Origin: an uncultured Alphaproteobacteria bacterium
Lineage (GTDB): Bacteria > Pseudomonadota > Alphaproteobacteria > Caulobacterales > Caulobacteraceae
Reading direction: 5' to 3'
Length of the DNA: 64,000 nt
Assembly (NCBI GenBank): GCA_903822175.1
Contig: CAIJOB010000019.1
Coordinates: 46,882-110,881 of the forward strand
The notes under the pieces were generated by a model. That model was not told the origin of the DNA. It saw nothing but the letters and a program-made list of their open reading frames with translations, and made no database searches. The translations under genes were made by a program, and so were the position numbers. Shown in pieces: positions 34,067-44,457 of this stretch (position 1 is its first letter; each line of letters starts with the position of its first letter).

Positions 34067-34603
34067 ATGACCCAAGCTACCCAAAAGCAGACCACCCAAG
34101 CCCAGGCCCCGTCGTCACAGGCGCTGGAGTTCCCCACCGCCAACGGCGCCTTCCGCGCCGCGCGGATCGCGTTTGTCCACGCGCAATGGCATCGCGAGAT
34201 CGTCGAGCAGTCCTACATCGGCTTCCTCGAGGAAATGGCCACGCTCGGCCTCGGCGCAGAGACCGTCGAGCGGTTCGAAACGCCCGGCGCCTTCGAGATT
34301 CCGCTGCACGCCCAGACGCTGGCCCGCACCGGCCGCTATGCCGCGATCGTCGGGGCGGCCTTCGTGGTGGACGGGGGCGTCTACCGCCACGAGTTCGTCG
34401 CGCAGACCGTGGTCTCCGCCCTCATGCAGGTGCAGCTCGCCACCGAGACGCCGATCTTCTCGGTCGTGCTGACGCCGCATCATTTCCACGAGCACGAGGT
34501 GCACCAGCGCTTCTTCCACGACCACTTCCGGGTGAAGGGCCAGGAGGCCGCGCGCGCCTGCGTCGGGACGCTCACCAGCCTCGCCCAGCTGGCGGCGGCG
34601 TGA
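34067..34603 (+). CDS. ribH: 6,7-dimethyl-8-ribityllumazine synthase, type II (RibH2)
   Basis: A 178-residue enzyme for the penultimate step of riboflavin synthesis, condensing the pyrimidinedione with 3,4-dihydroxybutanone phosphate. RIAFVHAQWHREIVEQ, FETPGAFEIPLHAQTLA and GAAFVVDGGVYRHEFV are present. FVHAQWH with HEFV, and the His-rich HHFHEHEVHQRFFHDHF, fit the type II enzymes known from Brucella RibH2, which is also under an FMN riboswitch. No other riboflavin gene is nearby, so a second ribH may sit in the main rib operon elsewhere. Confidence 0.92.
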   Translation: MTQATQKQTTQAQAPSSQALEFPTANGAFRAARIAFVHAQWHREIVEQSYIGFLEEMATLGLGAETVERFETPGAFEIPLHAQTLARTGRYAAIVGAAFVVDGGVYRHEFVAQTVVSALMQVQLATETPIFSVVLTPHHFHEHEVHQRFFHDHFRVKGQEAARACVGTLTSLAQLAAA

Positions 34604-34613
34604 GGGGGCGATC

Positions 34614-35051
34614 ATGGAAATCCTCACGGAACGCCCACCCGCCGGCTTCGAGCCGCATGACCGCAAAAGCCCGCTCACCGAGCCCTGGGAGCCGCTCTAC
34701 AGCCGCAAGACCGGCGGCACGGTGGTACTGGGCCTGCGCGCCGGTCGAGCCCACACCAACAGCCGGGGGTTCGTGCACGGCGGTCTGATCGGGGCGCTGG
34801 CCGACAACGCCATGGGCCTCTCCTGCGGCCGCACGCTGGGGCACGCCGGTGGTCTCGTCACCGTCAACCTCAACGTCGACTTCCTGGCGAGCGCGCTGGC
34901 GGGCCAGTGGCTGGAGTTCGACACCGTGTTTGTGAAGCCCGGCCGCACGCTCTGCTTCGCCCAGGCCTTCATCACCGCCGACGGCCAGCCGTGCGCGCGG
35001 GCCAACGCGGTCTTCAAGGTGGCCGGCGGGGAGGTGCGGCGGACAGGCTAA
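34614..35051 (+). CDS. PaaI-like hotdog-fold thioesterase
   Basis: A 145-residue acyl-CoA thioesterase of the 4HBT/PaaI family. The hotdog helix motif GFVHGGLIGALADNAMGLSC lies at about 51-70 with the catalytic-type Gly-Gly and Asp, and VTVNLNVDFLASALAGQWLEF follows. It starts 10 bp after ribH with GAGGGGG upstream, so it may be in the riboswitch-controlled transcript, although no link to riboflavin is known. Confidence 0.85.
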   Translation: MEILTERPPAGFEPHDRKSPLTEPWEPLYSRKTGGTVVLGLRAGRAHTNSRGFVHGGLIGALADNAMGLSCGRTLGHAGGLVTVNLNVDFLASALAGQWLEFDTVFVKPGRTLCFAQAFITADGQPCARANAVFKVAGGEVRRTG

Positions 35052-35150
35052 GGTCCGGTACGGTCCGCGAGCTAGGCCCTGGCGGAGCGCGGGGCGCGGC
35101 ATTAGGTTGAGGCTTGAGAAACCAACCACCGCACCAGGGGTTTCGCTGGC

Positions 35151-35546
35151 ATGACCAAAGTTCCCCGCGTTCCGTTTCGTCCGCTCACCCTGGCGCTGAC
35201 GGTGGTTGTCATGGCCGCCGCCGTGGGCCCTGCCCTCGCCCAGGTGACCGACCCGCGCACCGATGAGCGCGTCGAGCCGTGGCGTGGGCCAGAGCCGCCT
35301 CCGGGAAAGCCCAGGAACGCCACCTCCAGCACCTCGGCCACCGAGCCGACGGCGGCTGAACAGCGCGAGGCCCGCAAGCTCGCCACCGCCATCTTTGCCG
35401 CGCCCTCCGCCGGCCAGCGCGCCGCCGACAAGGCCGCGCCGCCCGCCGCCGCCAAGGTGCCGCCGGCCCAGCCGAAAGCCGAATGGCTGGCCGACGAGAA
35501 GCTCGGCCCCGGCGGTGAAGGCGTGCAGGTCAAGACGCCGTTCTGA
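35151..35546 (+). CDS. Exported hypothetical protein, Pro/Ala rich
   Basis: A 131-residue protein with a clear signal peptide (LTLALTVVVMAAAVGPALAQ). The mature part is low complexity, rich in Ala, Pro and Lys, with no cysteine and no recognised domain. Likely a disordered periplasmic protein. It lies 8 bp before the DUF2461 gene. Confidence 0.6.
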   Translation: MTKVPRVPFRPLTLALTVVVMAAAVGPALAQVTDPRTDERVEPWRGPEPPPGKPRNATSSTSATEPTAAEQREARKLATAIFAAPSAGQRAADKAAPPAAAKVPPAQPKAEWLADEKLGPGGEGVQVKTPF

Positions 35547-35554
35547 CGCCGGCC

Positions 35555-36220
35555 ATGAGCGACGCCAGCTTTCCGGGCTTCCCGCCCGAGGCCATGAGCT
35601 TCCTCGCGGGCCTGCGCGACAACAACGACCGCGACTGGTTCACCGCCCACCGGGCGACCTACGACCGCGCGATCAAGGGCGCTGGCGAGCACCTGCTGGC
35701 GGCCCTGGAGCCGGCGCTCTCCCAGCTGATCGGGCGCCCTGTCAGCGGCAAGATCTTCCGCATCCACCGCGACGTGCGGTTCTCCAAGGACAAGCGGCCT
35801 TACAACGCACACCTCCACATCGCCTTCCCGGCGCGTGTGGGCGAGATGACCGCCTGCGGCTACTTCTTCGCCCTGGAGCCGGAGCGGGTCGTGGTCGGCG
35901 CCGGCGGCTTCGACTTCTCCGGCCCCGTACTCCACGCCTACCGCGCCGCGGCGGCCGACCCGAAGAAGGGCCCTGCCCTCGATGCCATCCTTGCCAAGCT
36001 TCAAAAGGCCGGGATGCGCGTCGAAGGCGCCGAGCTGAAGCGCGTGCCACAGCCCTACGCCCAGGATCATGCGCGCGCCGCCCTCCTGCGCCGCAAGGGC
36101 CTCAACGCCTGGTGCGATATCGGCGAGCGCACGACGATCGAGAGCGAGGCGCTGTTCGGTGAAACCATGGCCGCCTTCACCACCCTTGCGCCTCTGGTGA
36201 ACTGGCTGGCTACTGTGTGA
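35555..36220 (+). CDS. DUF2461/TIGR02453 family protein
   Basis: A 221-residue cytoplasmic protein. The N-terminal FPGFPPEAMSFLAGLRDNNDRDWFTAHRATYD and the central FRIHRDVRFSKDKRPYNAHLHIAF are diagnostic of TIGR02453. Function is unknown in all members. Its TGA stop lies inside a 17-bp palindrome that precedes the LysR gene. Confidence 0.88.
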   Translation: MSDASFPGFPPEAMSFLAGLRDNNDRDWFTAHRATYDRAIKGAGEHLLAALEPALSQLIGRPVSGKIFRIHRDVRFSKDKRPYNAHLHIAFPARVGEMTACGYFFALEPERVVVGAGGFDFSGPVLHAYRAAAADPKKGPALDAILAKLQKAGMRVEGAELKRVPQPYAQDHARAALLRRKGLNAWCDIGERTTIESEALFGETMAAFTTLAPLVNWLATV

Positions 36221-36232
36221 CCTGAAGTCACA
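36216..36232. promoter_or_regulatory. Palindromic operator candidate upstream of the LysR gene
   Basis: TGTGAC-CTGAA-GTCACA is a perfect 6-bp inverted repeat with 5-bp spacer and contains the T-N11-A pattern of LysR boxes. A further GGTCAC half-site abuts the LysR ATG (36304-36309). The likely user is the LysR regulator itself (autoregulation). Confidence 0.55.
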
Positions 36233-36310
36233 GATGCGGCGCCTAGATGTCGTTTGGGGTGATCGCCGACTGCCGTTATATCCAGGCTGACGTTCGTGAG
36301 CTGAGGTCAC

Positions 36311-37213
36311 ATGGCCAAGCGCAGCCAACTCCCCCTGACAGCCCTTCGCGCCTTCGAGGCGTTCGCCCGGCTGGGCAAGATGAGCCTCGCGGCCGACGAG
36401 CTCTGTGTCACCCACGGCGCGGTCAGCCGCCAGGTCCGCAGCCTGGAGGCGCTCTGCGGCGTCAAGCTCACCCAGGGCCCGCGCAACGCCCTGAAACTCA
36501 CCGACGCCGGCGAGCGCATGGCGCGCGACCTGGCCCACATCTTCGATGAGCTGGAGGCCTCGTTCCGCGAGGTCCGCGCCGCCGCCGACCGTGAGCTGCA
36601 CGTCTCCTGCGTCGGCACCTTGGCCATGAAGTGGCTGATCCCGCGCCTCTCGGGCTTCCACGCGCGCCACCCCGAACTCTCCATCCGGGTCACCGAGGCC
36701 TATGGCCCGGTCGACTTCACCCGCGAGCCCTTCGACGCCGCCATCCGCCTGACGGAGAGCGTGGTCGGCGACGACCTGACCTCGACCGCCTTCCTGGACA
36801 ATTTCCACGGCCCCATCGTCGCGCCGGAACTGGCGCGCGGCGGCCTGGACCTGGCGCATACGCCCAGGCTCTACACCCGCTCGCACCGTCAGGCCTGGGA
36901 CGAGTGGTCGACGCACTCCGGCATCCCGATCCCGCCGGAGCCGGAGAGCCGCGAATACGAGCACCTGTTCTACCTTCAGGAGGCGGCGGTCGCAGGCCTG
37001 GGCGTCGGCATCTCGCCCTGGATCTATGTCGCCAACGACATCGCCGCCGGACGCCTCGTCGCGCCCTTCGGCTTCACGCGCACCCCGGCCAGGTTCCACC
37101 TGATCCTGCCGGGCTCGCCGCCCAAGCGCGGCCTGAAGGCTTTCCGCGAGTGGCTGATCGAGGAAGCCGCCACCGCGCCGGCCCCGCCGATGCTGGTGAC
37201 GGCGGACGCCTGA
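36311..37213 (+). CDS. LysR family transcriptional regulator (GcvA-like)
   Basis: A 300-residue regulator. The N-terminal winged helix is PLTALRAFEAFARLGKMSLAADELCVTHGAVSRQVRSLE (about 8-46), and residues about 90-295 form the periplasmic-binding-like effector domain. RQVRSLEALCGVKLTQ and the effector domain TAFLDNFHGPIVAPELA are of the GcvA group. The ligand and targets are unknown. It is not flanked by a divergent gene, unlike many LysR regulators. Confidence 0.9.
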   Translation: MAKRSQLPLTALRAFEAFARLGKMSLAADELCVTHGAVSRQVRSLEALCGVKLTQGPRNALKLTDAGERMARDLAHIFDELEASFREVRAAADRELHVSCVGTLAMKWLIPRLSGFHARHPELSIRVTEAYGPVDFTREPFDAAIRLTESVVGDDLTSTAFLDNFHGPIVAPELARGGLDLAHTPRLYTRSHRQAWDEWSTHSGIPIPPEPESREYEHLFYLQEAAVAGLGVGISPWIYVANDIAAGRLVAPFGFTRTPARFHLILPGSPPKRGLKAFREWLIEEAATAPAPPMLVTADA

Positions 37214-37309
37214 CGCCCGCACGCTAGCGGCTTTCGGACATGTGTTGATTTCGCCAGATTGGCTCTGAGGCCTCCCGACCCGATATTCCGGGCCGCAAAG
37301 GAGACTCCC

Positions 37310-37792
37310 ATGTCCGCATCAAATGCCTACGTCGTTTCCGGCCTCCCCGTGGAGCCGTTCCGGCATCTGTTCGGTCTCTCCGGAGAGGCCCTTGCCGAAC
37401 AGCACGTCGTCCGCATGACCGTCGATGCGCCCATCGGCTTTCCCTGCCGCGTCACCCTGGAGGACGCCCAGCCCGGCGAGACGGTCCTGCTGCTCAACTA
37501 CGAGCACCAGCCGGCCGAGACCCCGTACCGCTCGGCCCATGCCATCTTCGTCAGCGAGGCCGCCACCCAGACCCGCCGCGCGGTCGGCGAGATCCCCAGC
37601 GCGTTGGCCGTCCGCAAGGCCATCTCGCTGCGAGCCTTCGACGAGGCCGGCATGATGGTCGACGCCGAGATCGCCTCGGGCGACGCCCTGGAGCCGGTTA
37701 TCGCGCGCATGTTCGCGGCCCCGGAGGTCGCCTACATCCACGCCCACAACGCTGGCCGTGGCTGCTACGCCGCCCGCATCGATCGGGCCTAA
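37310..37792 (+). CDS. DUF1203 domain-containing protein
   Basis: A 160-residue protein. FPCRVTLEDAQPGETVLLLNYEHQPAETPYRSAHAIFV is the hallmark of DUF1203, and AAPEVAYIHAHNAGRGCYAARIDRA closes the protein as usual. Function unknown. AAAGGAG lies 9 bp before the ATG. The stop shares CTAA with the stop of the convergent SRPBCC gene. Confidence 0.88.
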   Translation: MSASNAYVVSGLPVEPFRHLFGLSGEALAEQHVVRMTVDAPIGFPCRVTLEDAQPGETVLLLNYEHQPAETPYRSAHAIFVSEAATQTRRAVGEIPSALAVRKAISLRAFDEAGMMVDAEIASGDALEPVIARMFAAPEVAYIHAHNAGRGCYAARIDRA

Positions 37793-38259
37793 CCCTCGGC
37801 CCTTTCCGCGAGGCCTTCCAGCCACCGCTGGTGCCAGCGCTCCATCCGGCCGGGGAAGATCAGCCGGCCAGCGCGGGCGGCGAGACCGTGTTGCGTCTCC
37901 TCGGTGACCACGTGGCAGCCGCCCGCCGCCGGCAGGATCAGCCAGGCGTGGTAGGCCTCGATCATCGGCGCGGTCGCCAGCCAGGCGATCCGCTCGAAGG
38001 GCTCGAACTCGGTGACCTGGGTCTGCAGGTCGACGCCGAAGGTTTTCCAGGTGAAGCACGCGCCGCCTGAGAGGTCCGGCCCGCCGCCCTCGACGACGAC
38101 CTTGGAGGCGTTGGCGTAATAGTCCGGCCATTCCGCGGCCCGGATCAGCACCTTCCACACCGCCTCGGGCGAGGCCGCCACGGTGATCGCATTGACCACG
38201 TGCACCGGCGCCCGGTCGGGCGAGAAGCGGTCGGGCCAGCGGATCGAGGCGTCAGTCAT
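37789..38259 (-). CDS. SRPBCC (START-like) family protein
   Basis: A 156-residue helix-grip protein. VVNAITVAASPEAVWKVLIRAAEWPDYYANASKV at about 22-55 is the typical start, and MERWHQRWLEGLAERAEG the typical C-terminal helix. Such proteins bind hydrophobic ligands in a deep pocket. The ligand is unknown. Confidence 0.82.
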   Translation of the reverse strand: MTDASIRWPDRFSPDRAPVHVVNAITVAASPEAVWKVLIRAAEWPDYYANASKVVVEGGGPDLSGGACFTWKTFGVDLQTQVTEFEPFERIAWLATAPMIEAYHAWLILPAAGGCHVVTEETQHGLAARAGRLIFPGRMERWHQRWLEGLAERAEG

Positions 38260-38342
38260 GAGCCACCATAGCGCAGGCCCGCGCCGCCTGCTGCCACCGT
38301 CATGTCAGCAGAAGCGCCGCGCGCTGTCGCCGCAGGGGCTTT

Positions 38343-38357
38343 GTTCCGGCTATGTTC
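38343..38357 (+). promoter_or_regulatory. LexA (SOS) box of uvrA
   Basis: GTTC-CGGCTAT-GTTC is a perfect match to the alphaproteobacterial SOS box GTTC-N7-GTTC. It lies 103 bp upstream of the uvrA ATG, consistent with LexA repression and DNA-damage induction. The rest of 38260-38459 shows nothing else distinctive. Confidence 0.9.
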
Positions 38358-38459
38358 CTGTGTAATCTCTGAGTCTGCGCACTACATTGAGGGATCGCTC
38401 GACAGGACCTTTTTCCGACGGGACCCTGCCGGGTCGCGTTGGCGTTTTCTAAGGACAAG

Positions 38460-41390
38460 ATGGCCGAACAACTCAACTTCATCCGCGTGCGAGGCGCGCG
38501 TGAGCACAATCTGAAGAACGTCAGCGTCGATATTCCGCGCGGCGAACTGGTGGTGCTGACCGGGCTCTCGGGCTCCGGCAAGAGCTCGCTCGCTTTCGAC
38601 ACCATCTACGCCGAGGGCCAGCGCCGCTACGTTGAGAGCCTGTCGTCCTATGCCCGCCAGTTCCTGGAGCTGATGAGCAAGCCGGATGTGGACCTGATCG
38701 AGGGCCTGTCGCCAGCCATCTCCATCGAGCAGAAGACCACCAGCCGCAATCCGCGCTCCACCGTCGGCACGGTGACCGAGATCCACGACTACATGCGGCT
38801 GCTCTGGGCGCGCGTCGGCGTCCCCTATTCGCCGGCCACGGGCCTGCCCATCGAGAGCCAGACCGTCAGCCAGATGGTCGACAAGCTGACCGCTCTGCCG
38901 GACGGCGAGCGCATCTACCTGCTGGCGCCGGTGGTGCGCGGGCGGAAGGGCGAGTTCCGCAAGGAAATCGCCGAGTGGCAGAAGTCGGGCTTCCAGCGCC
39001 TGAAGGTCAACGGCGAGTACTTCCCCATCGAGGACGCGCCGACGCTGGATAAGAAGTTCAAGCACGACATCGACGTGGTCGTGGATCGACTGGTCACCAA
39101 GGCTGGGCTCGAGACCCGCTACGCCGACTCGATCGAACAGGCCCTGCGCCTGGCCGACGGCATCGCGGTCGCCGAATGGGCCGACAAGGACCCGACCGAG
39201 AACGAGCCCAAGCGCCTGCTGTTTTCCGAGAAGTTCGCCTGCCCGGTGTCCGGCTTCACGATCAGCGAGATCGAGCCGCGCCTCTTCTCCTTCAACAATC
39301 CCTACGGCGCCTGCCCGGTCTGCGATGGCCTGGGCATGAAGCTCGCCTTCGACGCCGACCTGATCGTGCCCGACAAGGACAAGACCCTTCACAAGGGCGC
39401 GGTGTCGCCCTGGGCGAAGGGCCCCTCGCCGCTCTACACCCAGACCCTGCAGGCGCTGGCGCGGCACTACGAGTTCTCGATGGACACGCCGTTCTGGAAG
39501 CTGCCGGACGCGGCGAAGAAGGTGATCCTGCACGGCTCGGACGGCGAGAAGATCCGCTTCATCTACGACGACAACGCCCGCAAATATGAGGTCAACAAGA
39601 CCTTCGAAGGGGTGCTGCCGAATCTGGAGCGCCGCTGGCGCGAGACGGACTCGTCCTGGGTCCGCGAGGAACTGGCCCGCTACCAGTCCGAGACCCCCTG
39701 CGAAGTCTGCGAAGGCTACCGCCTGAAGCCCGAGGCGCTGGCGGTGAAGATCGCCGGCCAGCATGTCGGCCAGATCAGCCACCTGTCGATCAAGCACGCG
39801 GCAGCCTGGTTCGAGGGCCTGGAGGGCCAGCTGACCGCCAAGCAGATGGAGATCGCACGGCGCATCCTGAAGGAGATCACCGACCGCCTGCGGTTCCTGG
39901 TCAATGTCGGCCTGGACTACCTCGATCTGTCTCGGTCCTCGGGCACGCTTTCCGGCGGCGAGAGCCAGCGCATCCGGCTGGCCAGCCAGATCGGCTCGGG
40001 CCTGACCGGCGTGCTCTACGTCCTGGACGAGCCCTCCATCGGCCTGCACCAGCGCGATAACGCCCGCCTGCTGGTCAGCCTCAAGGGCCTGCGCGATCTC
40101 GGCAATTCGGTGCTGGTGGTGGAGCATGACGAGGAGGCGATCCTCACCGCCGACTACGTCATCGACATGGGACCCCGCGCGGGCGTCCATGGCGGCGAGA
40201 TCATCGCCAGCGGCACGGCCGACGACATCATGGCCGAGCCCAGGAGCATCACCGGCCAGTACCTCTCCGGCGCCCGCGAGATCGAGGTGCCGGTCGACCG
40301 GCGGCCGATCTCCAAATCCAAGGTGCTGCGCGTCATCGGCGCGACCGGCAACAACCTGAAGAACGTCACCGCTGAGATCCCGCAGGGCACCTTCACCTGT
40401 ATCACCGGCGTCTCCGGCGGCGGCAAGTCGACCTTCACCATCGAGACCCTCTACAAGGCCGCCGCGCGCCGTCTGCACAATGCGTCGGACGCGCCCGCGC
40501 CCTATGAGCGGATCGAGGGGCTGGAGCTGTTCGACAAGGTCATCGACATCGACCAGTCGCCGATCGGCCGCACGCCGCGCTCGAACCCGGCCACCTACAC
40601 CGGCGCCTTCCAGCCGATCCGCGACTGGTTCGCCGGGTTGCCGGAGGCCAAGGCGCGCGGCTATGGCCCGGGGCGGTTCAGCTTCAACGTCAAGGGCGGC
40701 CGATGCGAGGCCTGCCAGGGCGACGGCCTGATCAAGATCGAGATGCACTTCCTGCCCGACGTCTATGTCACCTGCGACGTCTGCCACGGCAAGCGGTACA
40801 ACCGCGAGACTCTGGAAATCCTCTTCAAAGGCAAAAGTATATCCGACGTTCTTGATATGACGGTCGACGAGGCCGCCGACTTCTTCAAGGCCGTGCCGGT
40901 GCTGCGCGAGAAGATGCAGACCCTGAACCGCGTAGGCCTCGGCTACGTCAAGGTGGGCCAGTCCTCGACCACGCTGTCGGGCGGCGAGGCCCAACGGGTG
41001 AAACTGTCGAAGGAGTTGTCTCGCCGCGCGACCGGCAAGACCCTCTACATCCTCGACGAGCCGACCACCGGCCTGCATTTCGAGGACACCAAGAAGCTCT
41101 TGGAAGTGCTCCACGAGTTGGTGGATCAGGGGAATACGGTCGTGGTCATTGAGCACAACCTCGACGTCGTGAAGACCGCCGACTGGATCGTCGACTTCGG
41201 TCCCGAGGGCGGCGACGGCGGCGGCGAGATCGTGGCGGTCGGCACGCCGGAACAGGTCGCCAAGAGCTCCAAGAGCTGGACCGGCCGCTACCTCGCCGAA
41301 TTGCTGGAACGCCGGGCTGGCCGCCAGCGCGCCCAAGCCGCCAAGGCGACGGCCAAGTCCGCACCGAAGAAGGCCAAGGTCAGCGCTTAG
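38460..41390 (+). CDS. uvrA: UvrABC excinuclease subunit A
   Basis: A 976-residue dimeric ATPase that scans DNA for bulky damage and loads UvrB in nucleotide excision repair. Two ABC modules are seen: Walker [10 protein letters not shown] near residue 35 and GVSGGGKST near 660, signatures [12 protein letters not shown] and [12 protein letters not shown], and Walker [11 protein letters not shown] and [10 protein letters not shown]. Zinc modules have CPVC..C and CEACQGDG...CDVCHG cysteines. ATG 38460 has AAGGA 5 bp upstream. Confidence 0.98.
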   Translation: MAEQLNFIRVRGAREHNLKNVSVDIPRGELVVLTGLSGSGKSSLAFDTIYAEGQRRYVESLSSYARQFLELMSKPDVDLIEGLSPAISIEQKTTSRNPRSTVGTVTEIHDYMRLLWARVGVPYSPATGLPIESQTVSQMVDKLTALPDGERIYLLAPVVRGRKGEFRKEIAEWQKSGFQRLKVNGEYFPIEDAPTLDKKFKHDIDVVVDRLVTKAGLETRYADSIEQALRLADGIAVAEWADKDPTENEPKRLLFSEKFACPVSGFTISEIEPRLFSFNNPYGACPVCDGLGMKLAFDADLIVPDKDKTLHKGAVSPWAKGPSPLYTQTLQALARHYEFSMDTPFWKLPDAAKKVILHGSDGEKIRFIYDDNARKYEVNKTFEGVLPNLERRWRETDSSWVREELARYQSETPCEVCEGYRLKPEALAVKIAGQHVGQISHLSIKHAAAWFEGLEGQLTAKQMEIARRILKEITDRLRFLVNVGLDYLDLSRSSGTLSGGESQRIRLASQIGSGLTGVLYVLDEPSIGLHQRDNARLLVSLKGLRDLGNSVLVVEHDEEAILTADYVIDMGPRAGVHGGEIIASGTADDIMAEPRSITGQYLSGAREIEVPVDRRPISKSKVLRVIGATGNNLKNVTAEIPQGTFTCITGVSGGGKSTFTIETLYKAAARRLHNASDAPAPYERIEGLELFDKVIDIDQSPIGRTPRSNPATYTGAFQPIRDWFAGLPEAKARGYGPGRFSFNVKGGRCEACQGDGLIKIEMHFLPDVYVTCDVCHGKRYNRETLEILFKGKSISDVLDMTVDEAADFFKAVPVLREKMQTLNRVGLGYVKVGQSSTTLSGGEAQRVKLSKELSRRATGKTLYILDEPTTGLHFEDTKKLLEVLHELVDQGNTVVVIEHNLDVVKTADWIVDFGPEGGDGGGEIVAVGTPEQVAKSSKSWTGRYLAELLERRAGRQRAQAAKATAKSAPKKAKVSA

Positions 41391-43515
41391 CGGGCACGCC
41401 TGGCTGACTGGGCGCGATCCCGACGTCGTCCAGCGCGATCGCGCCGCGCTTCGAGCGATCGAAGTCGAACCGCACCGCCTTTAGGTCCCTGAGGTCGAGG
41501 GCGGGGTTCTGGGCGGCGAAATCGGCGAGAGCGAAGTGGTAGCGGCGCATGACGATCTCCGCCGGCGTCGCGCCATCAATCGCCGAGAACCGGCGGGTGA
41601 AGCCCTTGATCTGCGGATAGAGCACCTGGTCGCGCGACAGCGGCAGGCGGGCCTCCGCGCCTTTCGCGTCGACCAGGGTCACCGTCCAGTCCAGCGGCTT
41701 GTCGGCCTCACCCTTCGCCGCCTTGACGTCTTTGGCCGGGTGGAAGTCCTTGGGCAGGCTGTCGATGCCCGCGGCGGACGCGCTGAACACCAGATCGGCG
41801 CCTAGCCCCGCCTTGGCCGCCGCCGCGCCAAACTCAATGCGATAGCTGGCCGCCTGAGAATGCACACGGTCGTCCCAGCCGATCAGCGCAACCTGGGTGT
41901 CCAGCGGGTCGGACTTCAGCTTCACATAGTCCTCACGCCAGATCGAAAGGTCGCGTCCCTCGATGTGGGCGCCAGGGTTTGTAGCGGTCGCGGGATCGGC
42001 ATCCTCCTCGAAGGTCGCCAGCCAGGCCGTGTCGCCGTCGGCGTAGTTGGCGGCCAGGTAGCCGGGTGGCAACCAGGCGGCGCCCCGGCGCGGGTCCTGG
42101 AACAGCGGCCGATAGCCGTGGCGGTCCATCAGCGTGTCCTGCAGGAACGCCGACAGATAGACCTTGGCGATCTGCTGCTGGGCCGGCGGCGCCAGCAGGC
42201 CGCGCTCGTCCAGCAGGAATTCCCACGGCACGCCCAGGTCGTTGCGGCCCCAGGTGGTATTGAACTGATTGTGGTCGGCGTCTTTCACATAGAGGCTGGC
42301 CTTGAAAGCCGGCGTCCGGCCGGTGAGGTCGTCGCGGGAATACTGCGCCGAGCCGCCGAAGCTGGTCACGTCCCCGTCGAGGCTTCCGGCCAGGGTGAAG
42401 TAGTTGACGTCGGTCAGCGGCGTGCCCCGGTCGCGCGGCTTATACTGCCCGTCGATCGGGGCGATGGCGACCACGGCGCCGAGCTTGAAGTGGTAGTTGA
42501 AGACGACCGTCGCATCGTCGGGATAGCGGTCCATCTGATTGAACGCCGCCGCGACCCCGACCGCCTCGCCGCCGCGCGAGTGGCCGACGATGCCGATGCG
42601 GTCCATGTCGACCTTGCCGTAGAGCGGATTCTTGGGGTCGGCGTTCCAGCCGCGCCACTGCACCAGATGCTCCAGCAGGAGCCATGCGCGCGCGTCGTTC
42701 TCGGCGCCGGCGCGGATCTTCAACGGGTTGATGTAGTCGGCAAGCGAGCTGTTCAGGAAGTTCTCGTCCACTGAGACCGCGATGAACCCCTGGCTGGCCA
42801 ACAACTCGCCGAGGTAGCGGTAGCCAGGGTCGGAGAACTTCTCCATCTCGTGATTGCCGTGGACGATCAGCACCAGCGGGAAAGGCCCGGCGCCATCCGG
42901 CGCCCAGACGCGGCCCTGCACCGGAAACGCCTTGGGCCCGAAGCCCCAGTAGGCGGTGCGCAGGGCGCCGCCGAGACCGGTCCAGTCCGCATCCAGCTTC
43001 GAGCCGTCCACGGCATGCGAACGGAAGCTGGCCTTGCCGGCGAACTCGGGGCGATAGCGGTCGGCGCCGCTCCCATAGGTGAGGTAGCGCACCTTGCAGG
43101 GCCCCGGCTTGCTGGGGTCCGGCAGGTCGAGCGTCGGGCCGGCGAGCCGATAGCCCGCGAGCGCCGGGTTCGGCTCCTTCAACGGCGCCCAAACGCCCAC
43201 GACGACCACCAGCAGCGAGGCCAAGCCAAGCGCGAGAAACGTCATGGTGCCGTAGCCACGGCCGCGCCCGGCGCGGCCTCTCAGCAGCGAAACAGCCGAT
43301 CCGGCTGTCAGGCTGACGCCCGCCATCAGCAGGAGAAGGCCAATCGCCATGCCCTTCTTGTCCCAGATGACCATCAGCATCACCGCGGTCACCGGCGCGA
43401 CGAGCAGCAACGCAGTCCGGTAGCGCAGCCGCAGCCGCGCCAGCAGGCCGACCACCAACAGGACCGCAAGCCCGGCAAGGGCGAGCACCACGAACATCGT
43501 CGCGATGCCCGCCAC
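41380..43515 (-). CDS. Membrane-anchored alpha/beta hydrolase
   Basis: A 711-residue protein. The first about 110 residues hold three or four membrane helices ([56 protein letters not shown]). The rest is an extracytoplasmic alpha/beta hydrolase with [15 protein letters not shown], the nucleophile elbow [13 protein letters not shown] near residue 310, and a C-terminal beta domain. Substrate unknown. It starts with GTG 6 bp after a 60-residue membrane protein gene, and its stop overlaps uvrA by 11 bp. Confidence 0.75.
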   Translation of the reverse strand: MAGIATMFVVLALAGLAVLLVVGLLARLRLRYRTALLLVAPVTAVMLMVIWDKKGMAIGLLLLMAGVSLTAGSAVSLLRGRAGRGRGYGTMTFLALGLASLLVVVVGVWAPLKEPNPALAGYRLAGPTLDLPDPSKPGPCKVRYLTYGSGADRYRPEFAGKASFRSHAVDGSKLDADWTGLGGALRTAYWGFGPKAFPVQGRVWAPDGAGPFPLVLIVHGNHEMEKFSDPGYRYLGELLASQGFIAVSVDENFLNSSLADYINPLKIRAGAENDARAWLLLEHLVQWRGWNADPKNPLYGKVDMDRIGIVGHSRGGEAVGVAAAFNQMDRYPDDATVVFNYHFKLGAVVAIAPIDGQYKPRDRGTPLTDVNYFTLAGSLDGDVTSFGGSAQYSRDDLTGRTPAFKASLYVKDADHNQFNTTWGRNDLGVPWEFLLDERGLLAPPAQQQIAKVYLSAFLQDTLMDRHGYRPLFQDPRRGAAWLPPGYLAANYADGDTAWLATFEEDADPATATNPGAHIEGRDLSIWREDYVKLKSDPLDTQVALIGWDDRVHSQAASYRIEFGAAAAKAGLGADLVFSASAAGIDSLPKDFHPAKDVKAAKGEADKPLDWTVTLVDAKGAEARLPLSRDQVLYPQIKGFTRRFSAIDGATPAEIVMRRYHFALADFAAQNPALDLRDLKAVRFDFDRSKRGAIALDDVGIAPSQPGVPAKR

Positions 43516-43521
43516 CTGACC

Positions 43522-43704
43522 CTAGGAGAAGGTCGGCGCAACGGTCGCCACGAGGAAGGACAGGAACAGGAAGGCCCAGAACGCCAGCAAGGCGAGGCTC
43601 GCCGCCGACCAAGCCGTCTCCGATGGCGTGCAGACCCGCCGAACCGCGCCGCCGGCGCGCTTCAACGCCGCCCAGATCCCTGTCGTCGCCACCCCTGCCT
43701 CCAC
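43522..43704 (-). CDS. Small single-helix membrane protein
   Basis: A 60-residue protein with a basic N-terminal half (ALKRAGGAVRRV) and one transmembrane helix (WSAASLALLAFWAFLFLSFLVATVA). It ends 6 bp before the hydrolase gene on the same strand, so it is probably cotranscribed and may assist that enzyme. No homologue is recognised. Confidence 0.55.
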   Translation of the reverse strand: MEAGVATTGIWAALKRAGGAVRRVCTPSETAWSAASLALLAFWAFLFLSFLVATVAPTFS

Positions 43705-43845
43705 GCCCCGGCCGGCGCCTGGCCAACCTTGACCATGATGGCGGGCCTGCGGCGCCGTCGCAGCTTAAATCGCTGTCACGCGGAGGGACTTCCTGCGCCA
43801 CGCCATTCGCCATAGCGTGGCGCGCCATTCCAACTGGAGCCTGCG

Positions 43846-44457
43846 ATGATCCTCTACGGCGCACCCTACCCGGCCCCCAATCCACGCCGCGTGCGCATCT
43901 TCCTCGCCGAGAAGGGTATCGACCTGCCCGAGACCCCGGTGGACATCATGCAGCGCGAGCACAAGTCGCCGGAGCACCGGGCGCGCAACACCTTGGGCCA
44001 GGTGCCGACGCTGGAACTCGACGACGGCAGCCACATCTCCGAGACCGTCTCCATCTGCCGCTACTTCGAGGAGACGCAGGCCGATCCGCCGATGTTCGGA
44101 CGCACGGCGAAGGAAAAGGCGCTGGTCGACATGTGGATCCGGCGTGTCGAGTTCCAGGTGATGACGCCGGTGGGCGGCTTCTGGCGTCACGCCCACCCGC
44201 GCACCGCCGCCCTGCTGACCCAGTTCAAGGAGTTCGGCGAGAGCAACCGCGAGGCCTACAAGGGCGCCCAGCGCTGGCTGGACCGCGAGCTGGAAGGCCG
44301 CGAGTGGCTGACCGGCGACCGCTATTCCATGGCCGATATCTGCCTGCTCACGACTATCGACTTCGCCAAGTGGATCGGGCTGCCGATGGAAGACGAGCAC
44401 ACCAACCTGACGGCTTGGCACGCCCGCGCCGCGGGACGGCCCACCGCCCGGGCCTAG
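43846..44457 (+). CDS. Glutathione S-transferase family protein
   Basis: A 203-residue GST. The thioredoxin-like N-terminal domain has PNPRRVRIFLAEKGIDL and the glutathione-binding GQVPTLELDDGSHISETVSICRYFEE (cis-Pro about 51, ET/S about 64-66). The helical C-terminal domain includes WLTGDRYSMADICLLTTIDFAKW, an N-capping box of the GST fold. The substrate is unknown. Its stop shares CTAG with the next gene. Confidence 0.9.
   Translation: MILYGAPYPAPNPRRVRIFLAEKGIDLPETPVDIMQREHKSPEHRARNTLGQVPTLELDDGSHISETVSICRYFEETQADPPMFGRTAKEKALVDMWIRRVEFQVMTPVGGFWRHAHPRTAALLTQFKEFGESNREAYKGAQRWLDRELEGREWLTGDRYSMADICLLTTIDFAKWIGLPMEDEHTNLTAWHARAAGRPTARA

Noticed and set aside
38382..41336. 984-residue frame antisense to uvrA
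   Set aside because: It lies entirely opposite a certain gene; long antisense frames are expected from high GC at third positions.
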